Shown: positions 1-5,519, counted from the first letter of the stretch. The stretch: 7,710 nucleotides of DNA from Pseudomonadota bacterium (GCA_021817355.1 JAKAVI010000382.1:1-7710); one strand, 5' to 3'. Notes: generated from the sequence alone by a model not told the origin. Numbers and translations are program-made.

Positions 1-30
1 AGACGAAGACGCAGACGCAGACGCAGACGC
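1..30. repeat. Hexanucleotide tandem repeat (AGACGC-type)
   Basis: Five consecutive six-base units lie at the left edge. The first is AGACGA and the next four are AGACGC. The array is cut by the window edge, so its true length is unknown. The period is a multiple of three, so copy-number change would not shift a reading frame. In plus frame 3 it reads as alternating Thr-Gln, in frame 2 as Asp-Ala and in frame 1 as poly-Arg. Confidence 0.8.
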
Positions 31-104
31 AATCCCCGGCACAGGGGTCTTCGGCGTTCACGCCCCCGACAACGGGTCCCGGCTATCAGCCACCTGGACA
101 TTGA
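3..104 (+). CDS. Possible C-terminal end of an unidentified protein (5' end outside window)
   Basis: Plus frame 3 is open from the edge to a TGA at 102-104. It starts TKTQTQTQTQ and ends PPTTGPGYQPPGH, a low-complexity Thr/Gln/Pro/Gly tail of the kind seen at disordered C-termini of secreted or envelope proteins. Third codon positions are mostly G or C. Nothing here identifies a family, and the other two plus frames are also open over the repeat (frame 1 to 118-120, frame 2 to 212-214), so the frame choice rests on composition only. If real, the gene is convergent with the methyltransferase gene that ends at 342. Only the sequence to the left can settle it. Confidence 0.3.
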   Translation, partial: TKTQTQTQTQSPAQGSSAFTPPTTGPGYQPPGH

Positions 105-341
105 GTGCATGCCGGCGTGACGTCAGGGGCACGGATTATAACCCCTCCCTGTTTCCTGCGTGGCTACAGGCAGAGGCTGTTCGCGCCGTGGCATCAGGCA
201 CAGGCGGCGGGTAGGCACTGGGCAGCACGTCATGAGGTCAGGGCGGCCCTATTGCGAGGAGCCGCATGAACCGGGCCTTGGCGTTTGAGCCGTGGGTTTG
301 ATCCGGTGGCGACGCCTCAATCTTAAGATGCGCTGCGGATG
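105..341. other. Intergenic stretch with no convincing gene
   Basis: This separates the possible gene end at 104 from the methyltransferase stop at 342. No reading frame with a plausible start and protein-like composition was found. Small motifs present are the palindrome TGACGTCA (118-125), a weak inverted repeat AGGGG/CCCCT (125-129 with 142-146, 12-base loop, no T-run), a TATAAC at 137-142 without a good -35, and the palindrome ATCTTAAGAT (320-329). A GAGGAG followed by ATG at 266 opens only an 11-codon frame. No strong terminator for the leftward operon is visible. Confidence 0.5.
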
Positions 342-1568
342 TCAGATCTTGTGCAGGGTAAGCTGAATGACGTCGATCTGCCCGCTGCGAAATCCGGCCT
401 TGCAATAGGCCAGATAGTAGGTCCACAAGCGGCGGAAGCGGTCGTCAAAGCCGAGTTTGGCGATATCATTCCATGACGCCGCAAAATTTTCTGCCCAGCT
501 CTCCAGGGTCCGTGCATAATGATCGCCGAAGCGGAAGATGCTGTTCCAGGCCAGACCGGCATTGGCGGCTTCCTCGGCAAGGCGCCTTTCGCATGGCAGC
601 ATGCCGCCGGGAAAGATGTACCGCTGGATGAAGTCGGGCTGCTTGCGGTACTTTGCGAAACGGGCATTGTCGATGGTGATCGACTGAATGCCGGCGACGC
701 CTCCTGGCGTGAGGACCTCGGCGAGCTTGCGGAAATAAGCGGACCAGTAACGTTCGCCAACCGCCTCGATCATTTCGATCGAGACCACCCGATCATAACG
801 TCCGGTGATGTCACGATAATCCATCAGGACGACATCAACCTTCTGGCTGAGGCCGGCACGCTGCATGCGCTTGGAGACAAAGGCATGCTGCGCCGGTGAC
901 AAGGTCAGGGCTGTAACCCGGGCACCGATTTCGCCGGCGGCGAACGCAGCGAAGCCACCCCAGCCGCAGCCGATTTCGAGAACGTGGTGTCCGCCCAAGA
1001 GGCCGATGCGTTCGGCCAGCGCGACGTATTTGCGGCGTTGGGCTGAGGCAAGGCTGGTGTGCGCAGATTCAAATATCGCTGCGGAATAGGTCATAGAGCT
1101 GTCGAGCCAGTGGCTGAAGAAGGCGTTGCCCAAATCGTAATGGGCAAAGATGTTGCGCCGGGCTCCGGACAGCGAGTTACGCCGGCGCCAGTGCTGAAAC
1201 ATCCCCCACAGCCGCAAGGTTGCTGCACCTTGGGCGAACTTGGTTCCCGCAAAATTGCGCGCGATCCCCTCGAGCAGGCCGCCTAGATCCGGACTGTCCC
1301 ATTGGCCTGCGACATAGGCTTCGGCAAAGCCGATTGCTCCCCCAAATGCCAGGCGCCGCAGCAGGGAGGGCTGGTGAAGGTGCAGTATGGCAGAAGGACC
1401 GGGGCGTGTGCCCTGTACGCGGATCCGCGCTAGATTGCCGATGGTAAGATCAAGCCGACCGGTGGTCCATCGTCTTGACAGCTGCTCGAGAACATGACGC
1501 AGCCGGGGTCGCAAGGCCGCGACGAAGGCCTCAGGCAACGTGACGAAATCCAGGGCCGCGTTCATCAT
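342..1568 (-). CDS. Cyclopropane-fatty-acid-synthase family SAM-dependent methyltransferase (CFA or UfaM-like)
   Basis: Predicted 408 aa enzyme that transfers a methyl group from S-adenosylmethionine to the double bond of an unsaturated fatty acyl chain in membrane phospholipid. The family layout is clear: an N-terminal domain (about 1-130), HYDLGNAFF (143-151), the substrate region around MTYSAAIF (159-166), the SAM-binding motif LEIGCGWGG (197-205), the acidic MIEAVG segment (266-271) and a C-terminal part with HYARTL (350-355). The length matches bacterial CFA synthases. The start is ATG at 1568, overlapping the stop of the DUF2177 gene as ATGA, which implies translational coupling; the reading frame is open further upstream but that part is the shadow of DUF2177. 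Compared by eye with E. coli CFA synthase, the bicarbonate ligands Cys139 and His266 appear to be Ala163 and Gln295, while Glu239, Ile268 and Tyr317 correspond to Glu268, Ile297 and Tyr351. A UfaM-type product (methyl-branched unsaturated acid) is therefore as likely as cyclopropane. Confidence 0.93.
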   Translation of the reverse strand: MMNAALDFVTLPEAFVAALRPRLRHVLEQLSRRWTTGRLDLTIGNLARIRVQGTRPGPSAILHLHQPSLLRRLAFGGAIGFAEAYVAGQWDSPDLGGLLEGIARNFAGTKFAQGAATLRLWGMFQHWRRRNSLSGARRNIFAHYDLGNAFFSHWLDSSMTYSAAIFESAHTSLASAQRRKYVALAERIGLLGGHHVLEIGCGWGGFAAFAAGEIGARVTALTLSPAQHAFVSKRMQRAGLSQKVDVVLMDYRDITGRYDRVVSIEMIEAVGERYWSAYFRKLAEVLTPGGVAGIQSITIDNARFAKYRKQPDFIQRYIFPGGMLPCERRLAEEAANAGLAWNSIFRFGDHYARTLESWAENFAASWNDIAKLGFDDRFRRLWTYYLAYCKAGFRSGQIDVIQLTLHKI

Positions 1569-1972
1569 GTTGGGGCCAGATGGCTCATGGCGAGTGCGCC
1601 GGCGAGCGCGGCCACTGCGGTGGCAAAAGTACCCCATCCCATGTCGAGCACGGCAATTCGGGCGGGCCAGCCCGCGAGCGTGGCAAGATTGGTCAGGTCG
1701 TAGGTGGCATAGGCGACAAAACCAAGTCCCGCACCAAATGCTGCGGGCGCGAGCGGATTTGCGATGGTCAGCGCAGGCGCCACGGCCAGACCCACAATGC
1801 CAGCTACATAAATGAGATAAAACGCAAGTACCGGAAGAGGATGCACGCGCTGCAACAGCAGCCTTCCGAGCGCTGGGCGGTAGAGGGTTGCCGCTGCCGT
1901 ACTCAACCACACGCCATCAAGGATGAGGAAGGTCAAGGCTGCGGCCGCGTATCCTATCGCCCATCTGCTCAT
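1565..1972 (-). CDS. DUF2177 family small membrane protein
   Basis: Predicted 135 aa integral membrane protein of the DUF2177 family, whose biochemical role is not known to me. About four hydrophobic segments are visible (roughly 5-25, 47-69, 76-97 and 108-129). Conserved-looking polar residues sit in or beside them: LDGVWL near 18-23, YDLTN (91-95) and DMGWG (110-114), as in other members of the family. Start ATG is at 1972 with GGAA six bases upstream as a modest ribosome binding site. Its stop overlaps the start of the methyltransferase gene (ATGA), so the two are co-translated. DUF2177 genes commonly sit with cfa, DUF1365 and FAD-oxidoreductase genes, which suggests a membrane role in the same lipid-modification pathway (inference). 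Confidence 0.9.
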   Translation of the reverse strand: MSRWAIGYAAAALTFLILDGVWLSTAAATLYRPALGRLLLQRVHPLPVLAFYLIYVAGIVGLAVAPALTIANPLAPAAFGAGLGFVAYATYDLTNLATLAGWPARIAVLDMGWGTFATAVAALAGALAMSHLAPT

Positions 1973-1996
1973 GAGAGGTTCCGTTCAAGGTTGGCC

Positions 1997-2026
1997 TGGA
2001 TACGAGGGCCAGCCCTGTTCAGATCA
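1997..2026 (-). promoter_or_regulatory. Predicted ECF sigma promoter for DUF2177-methyltransferase operon
   Basis: Read on the minus strand, TGATCT (2026 down to 2021) is followed after exactly 18 bases by TATCCA (2002 down to 1997). The same arrangement precedes the sigma gene and the FAD-oxidoreductase gene. Transcription would begin near 1990, about 18 bases before the ATG at 1972. TGATC-type -35 boxes are characteristic of promoters read by ECF11/RpoE sigma factors paired with ChrR (recalled, not searched). Confidence 0.65.
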
Positions 2027-2035
2027 GGCTGGCCC
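2006..2035 (-). terminator. Strong hairpin after chrR, overlapping the next promoter
   Basis: A perfect 9-bp inverted repeat, GGGCCAGCC (2006-2014) with GGCTGGCCC (2027-2035), encloses a 12-base loop six bases past the chrR stop. In the sigma-chrR transcript it would form a GC-rich stem. There is no U-run behind it, so it may be a weak or factor-assisted terminator, or an RNA-stabilising 3' end. The -35 hexamer TGATCT lies exactly at the edge of the loop, so the DNA element serves both as the end of one unit and as the promoter of the next. Confidence 0.5.
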
Positions 2036-2040
2036 CATGC

Positions 2041-2628
2041 TCAGAGCTGCAGAAAAAGCTGAAACGCCCGGGGAATGAGCCGGCGCATGCGCATGGGCCC
2101 GGTGCTGGCAACAAGACACAGGCAATCCTGATCGGCATCGGCCTTGGGGCCATGCTCGAGCTCTTCGCCGCATTCGACAAAATCGCCTTCGCCATAGCGT
2201 CCGGTGCTGTCGACAAAGCTGCCCTGCAGCACGCAGAGCCACTCCTGCCCGCTATGTCTGTGTTGCGGCATCTGCCGGCCCTTCGGCACATTGAGCTCGT
2301 AGGCGCGTACCCCGTCATTGCCCTGATACAGGGGACGGTACCAGATACCCCCCGCAATCTTGTGCCGGCGCATCGGCGGCAAAGGCGGCTGGGCGATTTC
2401 CGGCGTGTCAATAAGGGCCAAGGCGCGGGCGAGTGCTTCATCGCCCAGCGGGGTAGGCGGCAGGTCCTCAAGCAGGACCCCTCCCGTTGCGGTCAGAACC
2501 TCGATATCTGCTTCGCAGCTCGGGCAGCGATCGACATGGGCCTGCACCACAAGGGCCAGGGCCGGATCGAGCAGCCCGGAGGCAAGACGCGCCAGATGGA
2601 GTTCGTGGGGGTGATGGCGGATCGTCAT
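2041..2628 (-). CDS. chrR: ChrR-type zinc anti-sigma factor with cupin domain
   Basis: Predicted 195 aa cytoplasmic anti-sigma factor that holds the neighbouring ECF sigma factor inactive until singlet oxygen or related stress. The N-terminal anti-sigma domain carries His6, His31, Cys35 and Cys38 (H-x3-C-x2-C), the same residues and numbering as the zinc ligands of Rhodobacter sphaeroides ChrR. A linker follows (about 50-90). The C-terminal cupin domain has His123, His125, Glu129 and His159, spaced +2, +4, +30 exactly as in the ChrR cupin metal site (His141, His143, Glu147, His177, from memory). Start ATG at 2628 overlaps the sigma stop (ATGA), giving coupled synthesis of sigma and its inhibitor. 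R. sphaeroides ChrR is slightly longer. Identity as a ChrR family member is secure; the inducing signal is inferred from that family. Confidence 0.95.
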   Translation of the reverse strand: MTIRHHPHELHLARLASGLLDPALALVVQAHVDRCPSCEADIEVLTATGGVLLEDLPPTPLGDEALARALALIDTPEIAQPPLPPMRRHKIAGGIWYRPLYQGNDGVRAYELNVPKGRQMPQHRHSGQEWLCVLQGSFVDSTGRYGEGDFVECGEELEHGPKADADQDCLCLVASTGPMRMRRLIPRAFQLFLQL

Positions 2629-3203
2629 TTCAGATCCCCGAGCGTAAGATCGCCCATCGCCTGACGCAGACGGTTGATGGCCAGTCTAAGCCGCGACTTG
2701 ACGGTCCCAAGCGGGATGCCAAGGTCGGCTGAGATCTGCGCGTGCGCCTTATCCTGGAAAAAAGCGTGACGGATGACTTCGGCCTGTTCCGGCGGCAATT
2801 CCACGATGGCAGCGCGCAGCCTGACCTCGCGCTGGTCTGCTGCCACGATGGCATCAGGTTCTGGTTCGGGATGGGGCGGGTCCAGCGTATCGCCCAGCGC
2901 CTGCCGCCGCCTGTCGGAACGCAGCGCATCCAGGCGCAGATTGCGCGCGATGGTGAAGATCCAGGTTGAGGCACCTGCACGGGCCGGATCATAAAGCGCG
3001 GCCTTGCGCCAGACGGTCAGCATCGTCTCCTGCGCCAACTCTTCGGCCAGGCTGGGGCTCGCACCCAGGCGCAGCAGGTAGGTCTTTACCCGCGGCGCAA
3101 AATGGCTGAACAGGGTGGAAAAAGCGGTACGGTCGCGTCGGGTGGCAATCGCCACGATGCTCGCGGCGTAATCCACCTCCGGAACTGCCGGGGCTATGGT
3201 CAT
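2625..3203 (-). CDS. rpoE: ECF RNA polymerase sigma factor (ECF11, RpoE/ChrR type)
   Basis: Predicted 192 aa alternative sigma factor that directs RNA polymerase to stress promoters. Region 2 spans about residues 28-95, with the core-binding AEELAQETMLTVW and the -10-recognising GASTWIFTIARNLRLDALR part. Region 4 spans about 127-182, with LPPEQAEVI and the helix-turn-helix around ISADLGIPLGTVKSRL. There is no signal peptide and no extra C-terminal domain, as expected for a minimal ECF sigma factor. I chose ATG 3203 because GGAG lies eight bases upstream and homology begins just after it. A longer frame to 3425 runs through the promoter region and has non-sigma composition. The pair with chrR assigns it to the ECF11 type, and the TGATCT-N18-TA motif upstream suggests that it activates its own gene. 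The symbol is used in the R. sphaeroides sense. Confidence 0.94.
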   Translation of the reverse strand: MTIAPAVPEVDYAASIVAIATRRDRTAFSTLFSHFAPRVKTYLLRLGASPSLAEELAQETMLTVWRKAALYDPARAGASTWIFTIARNLRLDALRSDRRRQALGDTLDPPHPEPEPDAIVAADQREVRLRAAIVELPPEQAEVIRHAFFQDKAHAQISADLGIPLGTVKSRLRLAINRLRQAMGDLTLGDLK

Positions 3204-3298
3204 GCGCCGCTCCGGCCACGCCGCGGCCGCGTCACAGGGGCGGGACGGGCGTCGACGAGAACCTGCGGAGGACGTGAGAAGTATGGCATTCATGACCC

Positions 3299-3328
3299 CT
3301 GTTACGTCCGCTCGCTGCCCATAGATCA
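3299..3328 (-). promoter_or_regulatory. Predicted autoregulatory ECF promoter of the sigma-chrR operon
   Basis: On the minus strand TGATCT (3328 down to 3323) is followed after exactly 18 bases by TAACAG (3304 down to 3299). Transcription would start near 3292, leaving a leader of about 90 bases before the sigma ATG at 3203. The leader shows no obvious riboswitch-like structure by eye. Confidence 0.65.
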
Positions 3329-3347
3329 CCCGGCCGGGGCGTGATCT
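3323..3347. promoter_or_regulatory. Inverted repeat formed by two divergent -35 boxes
   Basis: AGATCAC (3323-3329) and GTGATCT (3341-3347) are perfect 7-base inverted arms separated by 11 bases. Each arm contains the -35 hexamer of one of the two divergent predicted ECF promoters, so the promoters face away from each other with their -35 boxes about 13 bases apart. The arrangement could also be the site of a dimeric regulator, but the double-promoter reading explains it fully. Confidence 0.6.
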
Positions 3348-3371
3348 GCAGGAGGTGGCAGAGCGTATCGG
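3342..3371 (+). promoter_or_regulatory. Predicted ECF promoter of the FAD-oxidoreductase/DUF1365 operon
   Basis: TGATCT (3342-3347) is followed after exactly 18 bases by TATCGG (3366-3371). The expected transcription start is near 3378. This rules against translation starting at the upstream GTG at 3355, which lies between the two boxes, and favours the starts at 3397 or 3418. Confidence 0.65.
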
Positions 3372-3396
3372 TCCCATTAAACAGTGTGAGGCCCTT

Positions 3397-4716
3397 GTGA
3401 GCCAAGCCCTTCCCCCAATGAACATTGCCGTGATCGGATCCGGGATTTCCGGACTGGCAGCCGCATGGCTCCTCGCTGAGCGGCATCAGGTCACCCTGTA
3501 CGAGACCGGGGAGAGAGCCGGCGGACACAGCTGCACGGTTGATATTTCCTTCGGCGGCCACAGCCTGCCGGTAGATATGGGATTTATCGTCTACAATGAG
3601 CTCACCTACCCCAACCTGACCGCGCTCTTCGATCGCCTCAAGGTGCCGACCTGCGCCTCGGACATGTCCTTTGCCGTGTCGGTTCCAGGACTGGAATATT
3701 CCGGGACGGGTCTTGGTGGCCTGTTTGCTCAGCGCTCAAATCTTCTGCGCCCGAAATTCTGGCGCATGCTTGGCGATATTCTGCATTTTTACCACCATTC
3801 CACGCGCGACATCGCAGAGCTGGAGCGCGAGGGAACCAGTCTCAGGGACTATCTGCGCAGCTGCGGCTACTCGCAGGCGTTCTGCGACAGCCATATTCTG
3901 CCCCAGGCCGCTGCGATCTGGTCTACCCCCACCGCCGATGTCGGCGATTATCCGGCCGCCTCCTTTCTTCGCTTCTGCGACAATCACGGTCTGCTGCGTC
4001 TTCTGGGTCGGCCGCAGTGGCGTACCGTGCGCGGTGGCGCCCGCAGCTATGTGACGCGGTTACTTGCCGACCGCCCGATCGCGCTGAAGCTGAATGCCGG
4101 GGTCAAGAGCCTCAGGCGAAGCGAACATGGCGTTGAGCTGCGCCTGCTGGACGGCAGGAGCGTGCGTCACGACCGGGTGCTGGTCGCAACCCATGCTGAT
4201 CGCGCACTTGAGCTTCTTGAGACCCCGAGCGCAGCCGAGCGCAAGCTTCTGGGCGCCTTCAACTACACACGCAACCTCGCAGTTCTGCATCGCGATGTCC
4301 GGCTGATGCCGAAGCGGCGGGCGGTGTGGTCGAGCTGGAACTACATCGCTGATGGCGATGGCCGTCACTGCCTGAGTTACTGGATGAACCGGCTTCAGGG
4401 CCTTGCCGGCGGTGATGTCTTTGTCACCCTCAATCCGGTTCAGCCGCCACGGGCCGGTGCGATCCTTGCCAGCGAGGTTTTCGATCACCCGGTGTTTGAC
4501 ATGGCTGCCATAGCGGCACAACGACGTATCTGGTCTTTGCAGGGACATGGTAATGTCTGGTTCGCAGGTGCCCATTTTGGCGCCGGCTTCCATGAAGATG
4601 GCCTGCAGTCAGGTCTGGCGGCGGCCGAGGAGATGGGGGCAGTTCGCCGGCCATGGCAGGTCGAAAATCCGTCAAGCCGGATATTCGTGTCGACGCCCGA
4701 TCTGGCACAGGCGTGA
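3397..4716 (+). CDS. FAD-dependent amine-oxidase-like oxidoreductase (COG2907 type)
   Basis: Predicted flavoprotein, 439 aa from GTG 3397. Motifs (numbered from that start): dinucleotide-binding GSGISGL (14-20) with the acidic Glu36 at the end of the second strand, AGGHS (41-45), a WRTVRGG segment (208-214), and a C-terminal FAD-contacting segment WFAGAHFGAGFHEDG (388-402) followed by an SGLAAAEEM helix. This is the layout of the NAD/FAD-binding amine oxidase/desaturase group. The substrate is not shown by the sequence; context points to a fatty acyl chain rather than an amine. GTG 3397 has TGAGG five bases upstream. ATG 3418 (432 aa) begins exactly at the usual family N-terminus MNIAVIGSG but lacks a ribosome binding site, so it is a close alternative. 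The stop overlaps the DUF1365 start. The role may match UfaD or UfaO in furan fatty acid synthesis, but I cannot say which. Confidence 0.92.
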   Translation: MSQALPPMNIAVIGSGISGLAAAWLLAERHQVTLYETGERAGGHSCTVDISFGGHSLPVDMGFIVYNELTYPNLTALFDRLKVPTCASDMSFAVSVPGLEYSGTGLGGLFAQRSNLLRPKFWRMLGDILHFYHHSTRDIAELEREGTSLRDYLRSCGYSQAFCDSHILPQAAAIWSTPTADVGDYPAASFLRFCDNHGLLRLLGRPQWRTVRGGARSYVTRLLADRPIALKLNAGVKSLRRSEHGVELRLLDGRSVRHDRVLVATHADRALELLETPSAAERKLLGAFNYTRNLAVLHRDVRLMPKRRAVWSSWNYIADGDGRHCLSYWMNRLQGLAGGDVFVTLNPVQPPRAGAILASEVFDHPVFDMAAIAAQRRIWSLQGHGNVWFAGAHFGAGFHEDGLQSGLAAAEEMGAVRRPWQVENPSSRIFVSTPDLAQA

Positions 4717-5519
4717 ACGCGCTCTATCGCGGCGAAGTGCGGCATCTGCGCCTGCGTCCCAGGCGCCATGAGCTGCGCTATTCGGTGTTCATGCTTTTGC
4801 TCGAACTCGATCAGCTTGAGGCGACCGCGCGCCGTCTGAAGCTCTTTTCCCTAGATCGTCGTAACCTATTGGGTCTTCATCAAGCTGATCATGGGGATGG
4901 CAGCCGGACGGCGCTGCGCGTGCAGATCGCGACACGTCTTCAAGACAGCGCGATCAGCTGGGATGGCGGCCCCATCCGCATGCTCTTCATGCCCCGCGTG
5001 CTCGGCTACGCCTTCAATCCACTGACGGTCTATTACTGTCACCAGCGCGACAACCGCCTGGCCGCAGTGCTGTACGAGGTTCACAACACGTTTGGTGAAC
5101 GTCATTCCTACCTCTTGGGGGTAAGCGGCGAGGGGGAACCCTTCCGGCAACAGATCGACAAGCGCTTTTATGTCTCTCCCTTCCTCGGCATGGAGATGGA
5201 CTACCACTTCGAGGTGTGGTTGCCGAACAAGGTTTTGCGTCTGGCGATCCGTGGCGAGGACGCCGCCGGAACGCTGATCACGACCTCATTTGTTGCCAGG
5301 CAGTATCCGCTCGATGACCGCGAACTTCTGAAGGCGCTGCTGGCGTTTCCGTTTCTTGGTCTGAAGGTGTGGGGCGGCATTCATCTCGAAGCCTTCAAGC
5401 TGTGGCGCAAGGGCATCGCGCTCAACCTGCGTCCCCCGCCGCCGCAGGACGAGCTCACGCTGGAAGAAGAGCCTCGGCCAGACGGGCGCAGCCCACAAGA
5501 GCCGCATCCGGGCGCCTGA
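4713..5519 (+). CDS. DUF1365 family protein
   Basis: Predicted 268 aa protein of the DUF1365 family, of unproven function, nearly always encoded next to a COG2907 FAD protein and a cfa-like methyltransferase. Conserved family segments are visible: an N-terminal LYRGEVRHLRLRPRRHELRY (4-23), LGYAFNPLTVYYC (97-109), EVHNTFGERHSY (122-133), KRFYVSPFLGM (150-160) and KVWGGIHLEAFKLW (218-231). The GTG at 4713 overlaps the upstream stop as GTGA and gives the usual family N-terminus, so I prefer it to ATG 4653, which adds 20 residues unlike the family. Residues about 240-268 are a Pro/Glu-rich tail; the last 21 codons lie antisense to the end of glk. No signal peptide or membrane helix is evident. 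A role in fatty acid modification is inferred from context. Confidence 0.92.
   Translation: MNALYRGEVRHLRLRPRRHELRYSVFMLLLELDQLEATARRLKLFSLDRRNLLGLHQADHGDGSRTALRVQIATRLQDSAISWDGGPIRMLFMPRVLGYAFNPLTVYYCHQRDNRLAAVLYEVHNTFGERHSYLLGVSGEGEPFRQQIDKRFYVSPFLGMEMDYHFEVWLPNKVLRLAIRGEDAAGTLITTSFVARQYPLDDRELLKALLAFPFLGLKVWGGIHLEAFKLWRKGIALNLRPPPPQDELTLEEEPRPDGRSPQEPHPGA

Noticed and set aside
118..125. TGACGTCA perfect palindrome as an operator
   Set aside because: An isolated 8-base palindrome in GC-rich DNA with no gene start nearby; no support for binding.
125..146. AGGGG/CCCCT inverted repeat as a terminator
   Set aside because: Only 5 bp with a 12-base loop and no T-run on either side; could arise by chance.
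266..301. GAGGAG-spaced ATG as the start of a small gene
   Set aside because: The frame stops after 11 codons and has no supporting context.
519..899. 126-codon plus-strand open frame
   Set aside because: Antisense shadow of the methyltransferase gene, with no ribosome binding site or recognisable family.
1569..1910. N-terminal extension of the methyltransferase frame (114 extra residues)
   Set aside because: It lies antisense-free but out of frame over the DUF2177 gene, has Cys/Arg/His-rich shadow composition, and family homology begins at ATG 1568.
1580..2062. 160-codon plus-strand open frame
   Set aside because: Antisense to DUF2177 and across the chrR hairpin; composition is not protein-like.
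2152..2664. 170-codon plus-strand open frame
   Set aside because: Antisense shadow of chrR, whose own motifs are unambiguous.
3355..3396. Upstream GTG as the start of the FAD oxidoreductase
   Set aside because: AGGAGG directly abuts the codon, leaving no spacing, and the codon lies between the predicted -35 and -10 boxes.
3204..3425. N-terminal extension of the sigma factor frame (74 extra residues)
   Set aside because: It crosses both predicted divergent promoters and has no sigma-like sequence; ATG 3203 has a GGAG ribosome binding site.
4060..4593. 177-codon minus-strand open frame
   Set aside because: Shadow of the FAD-oxidoreductase gene; no motif or start signal.
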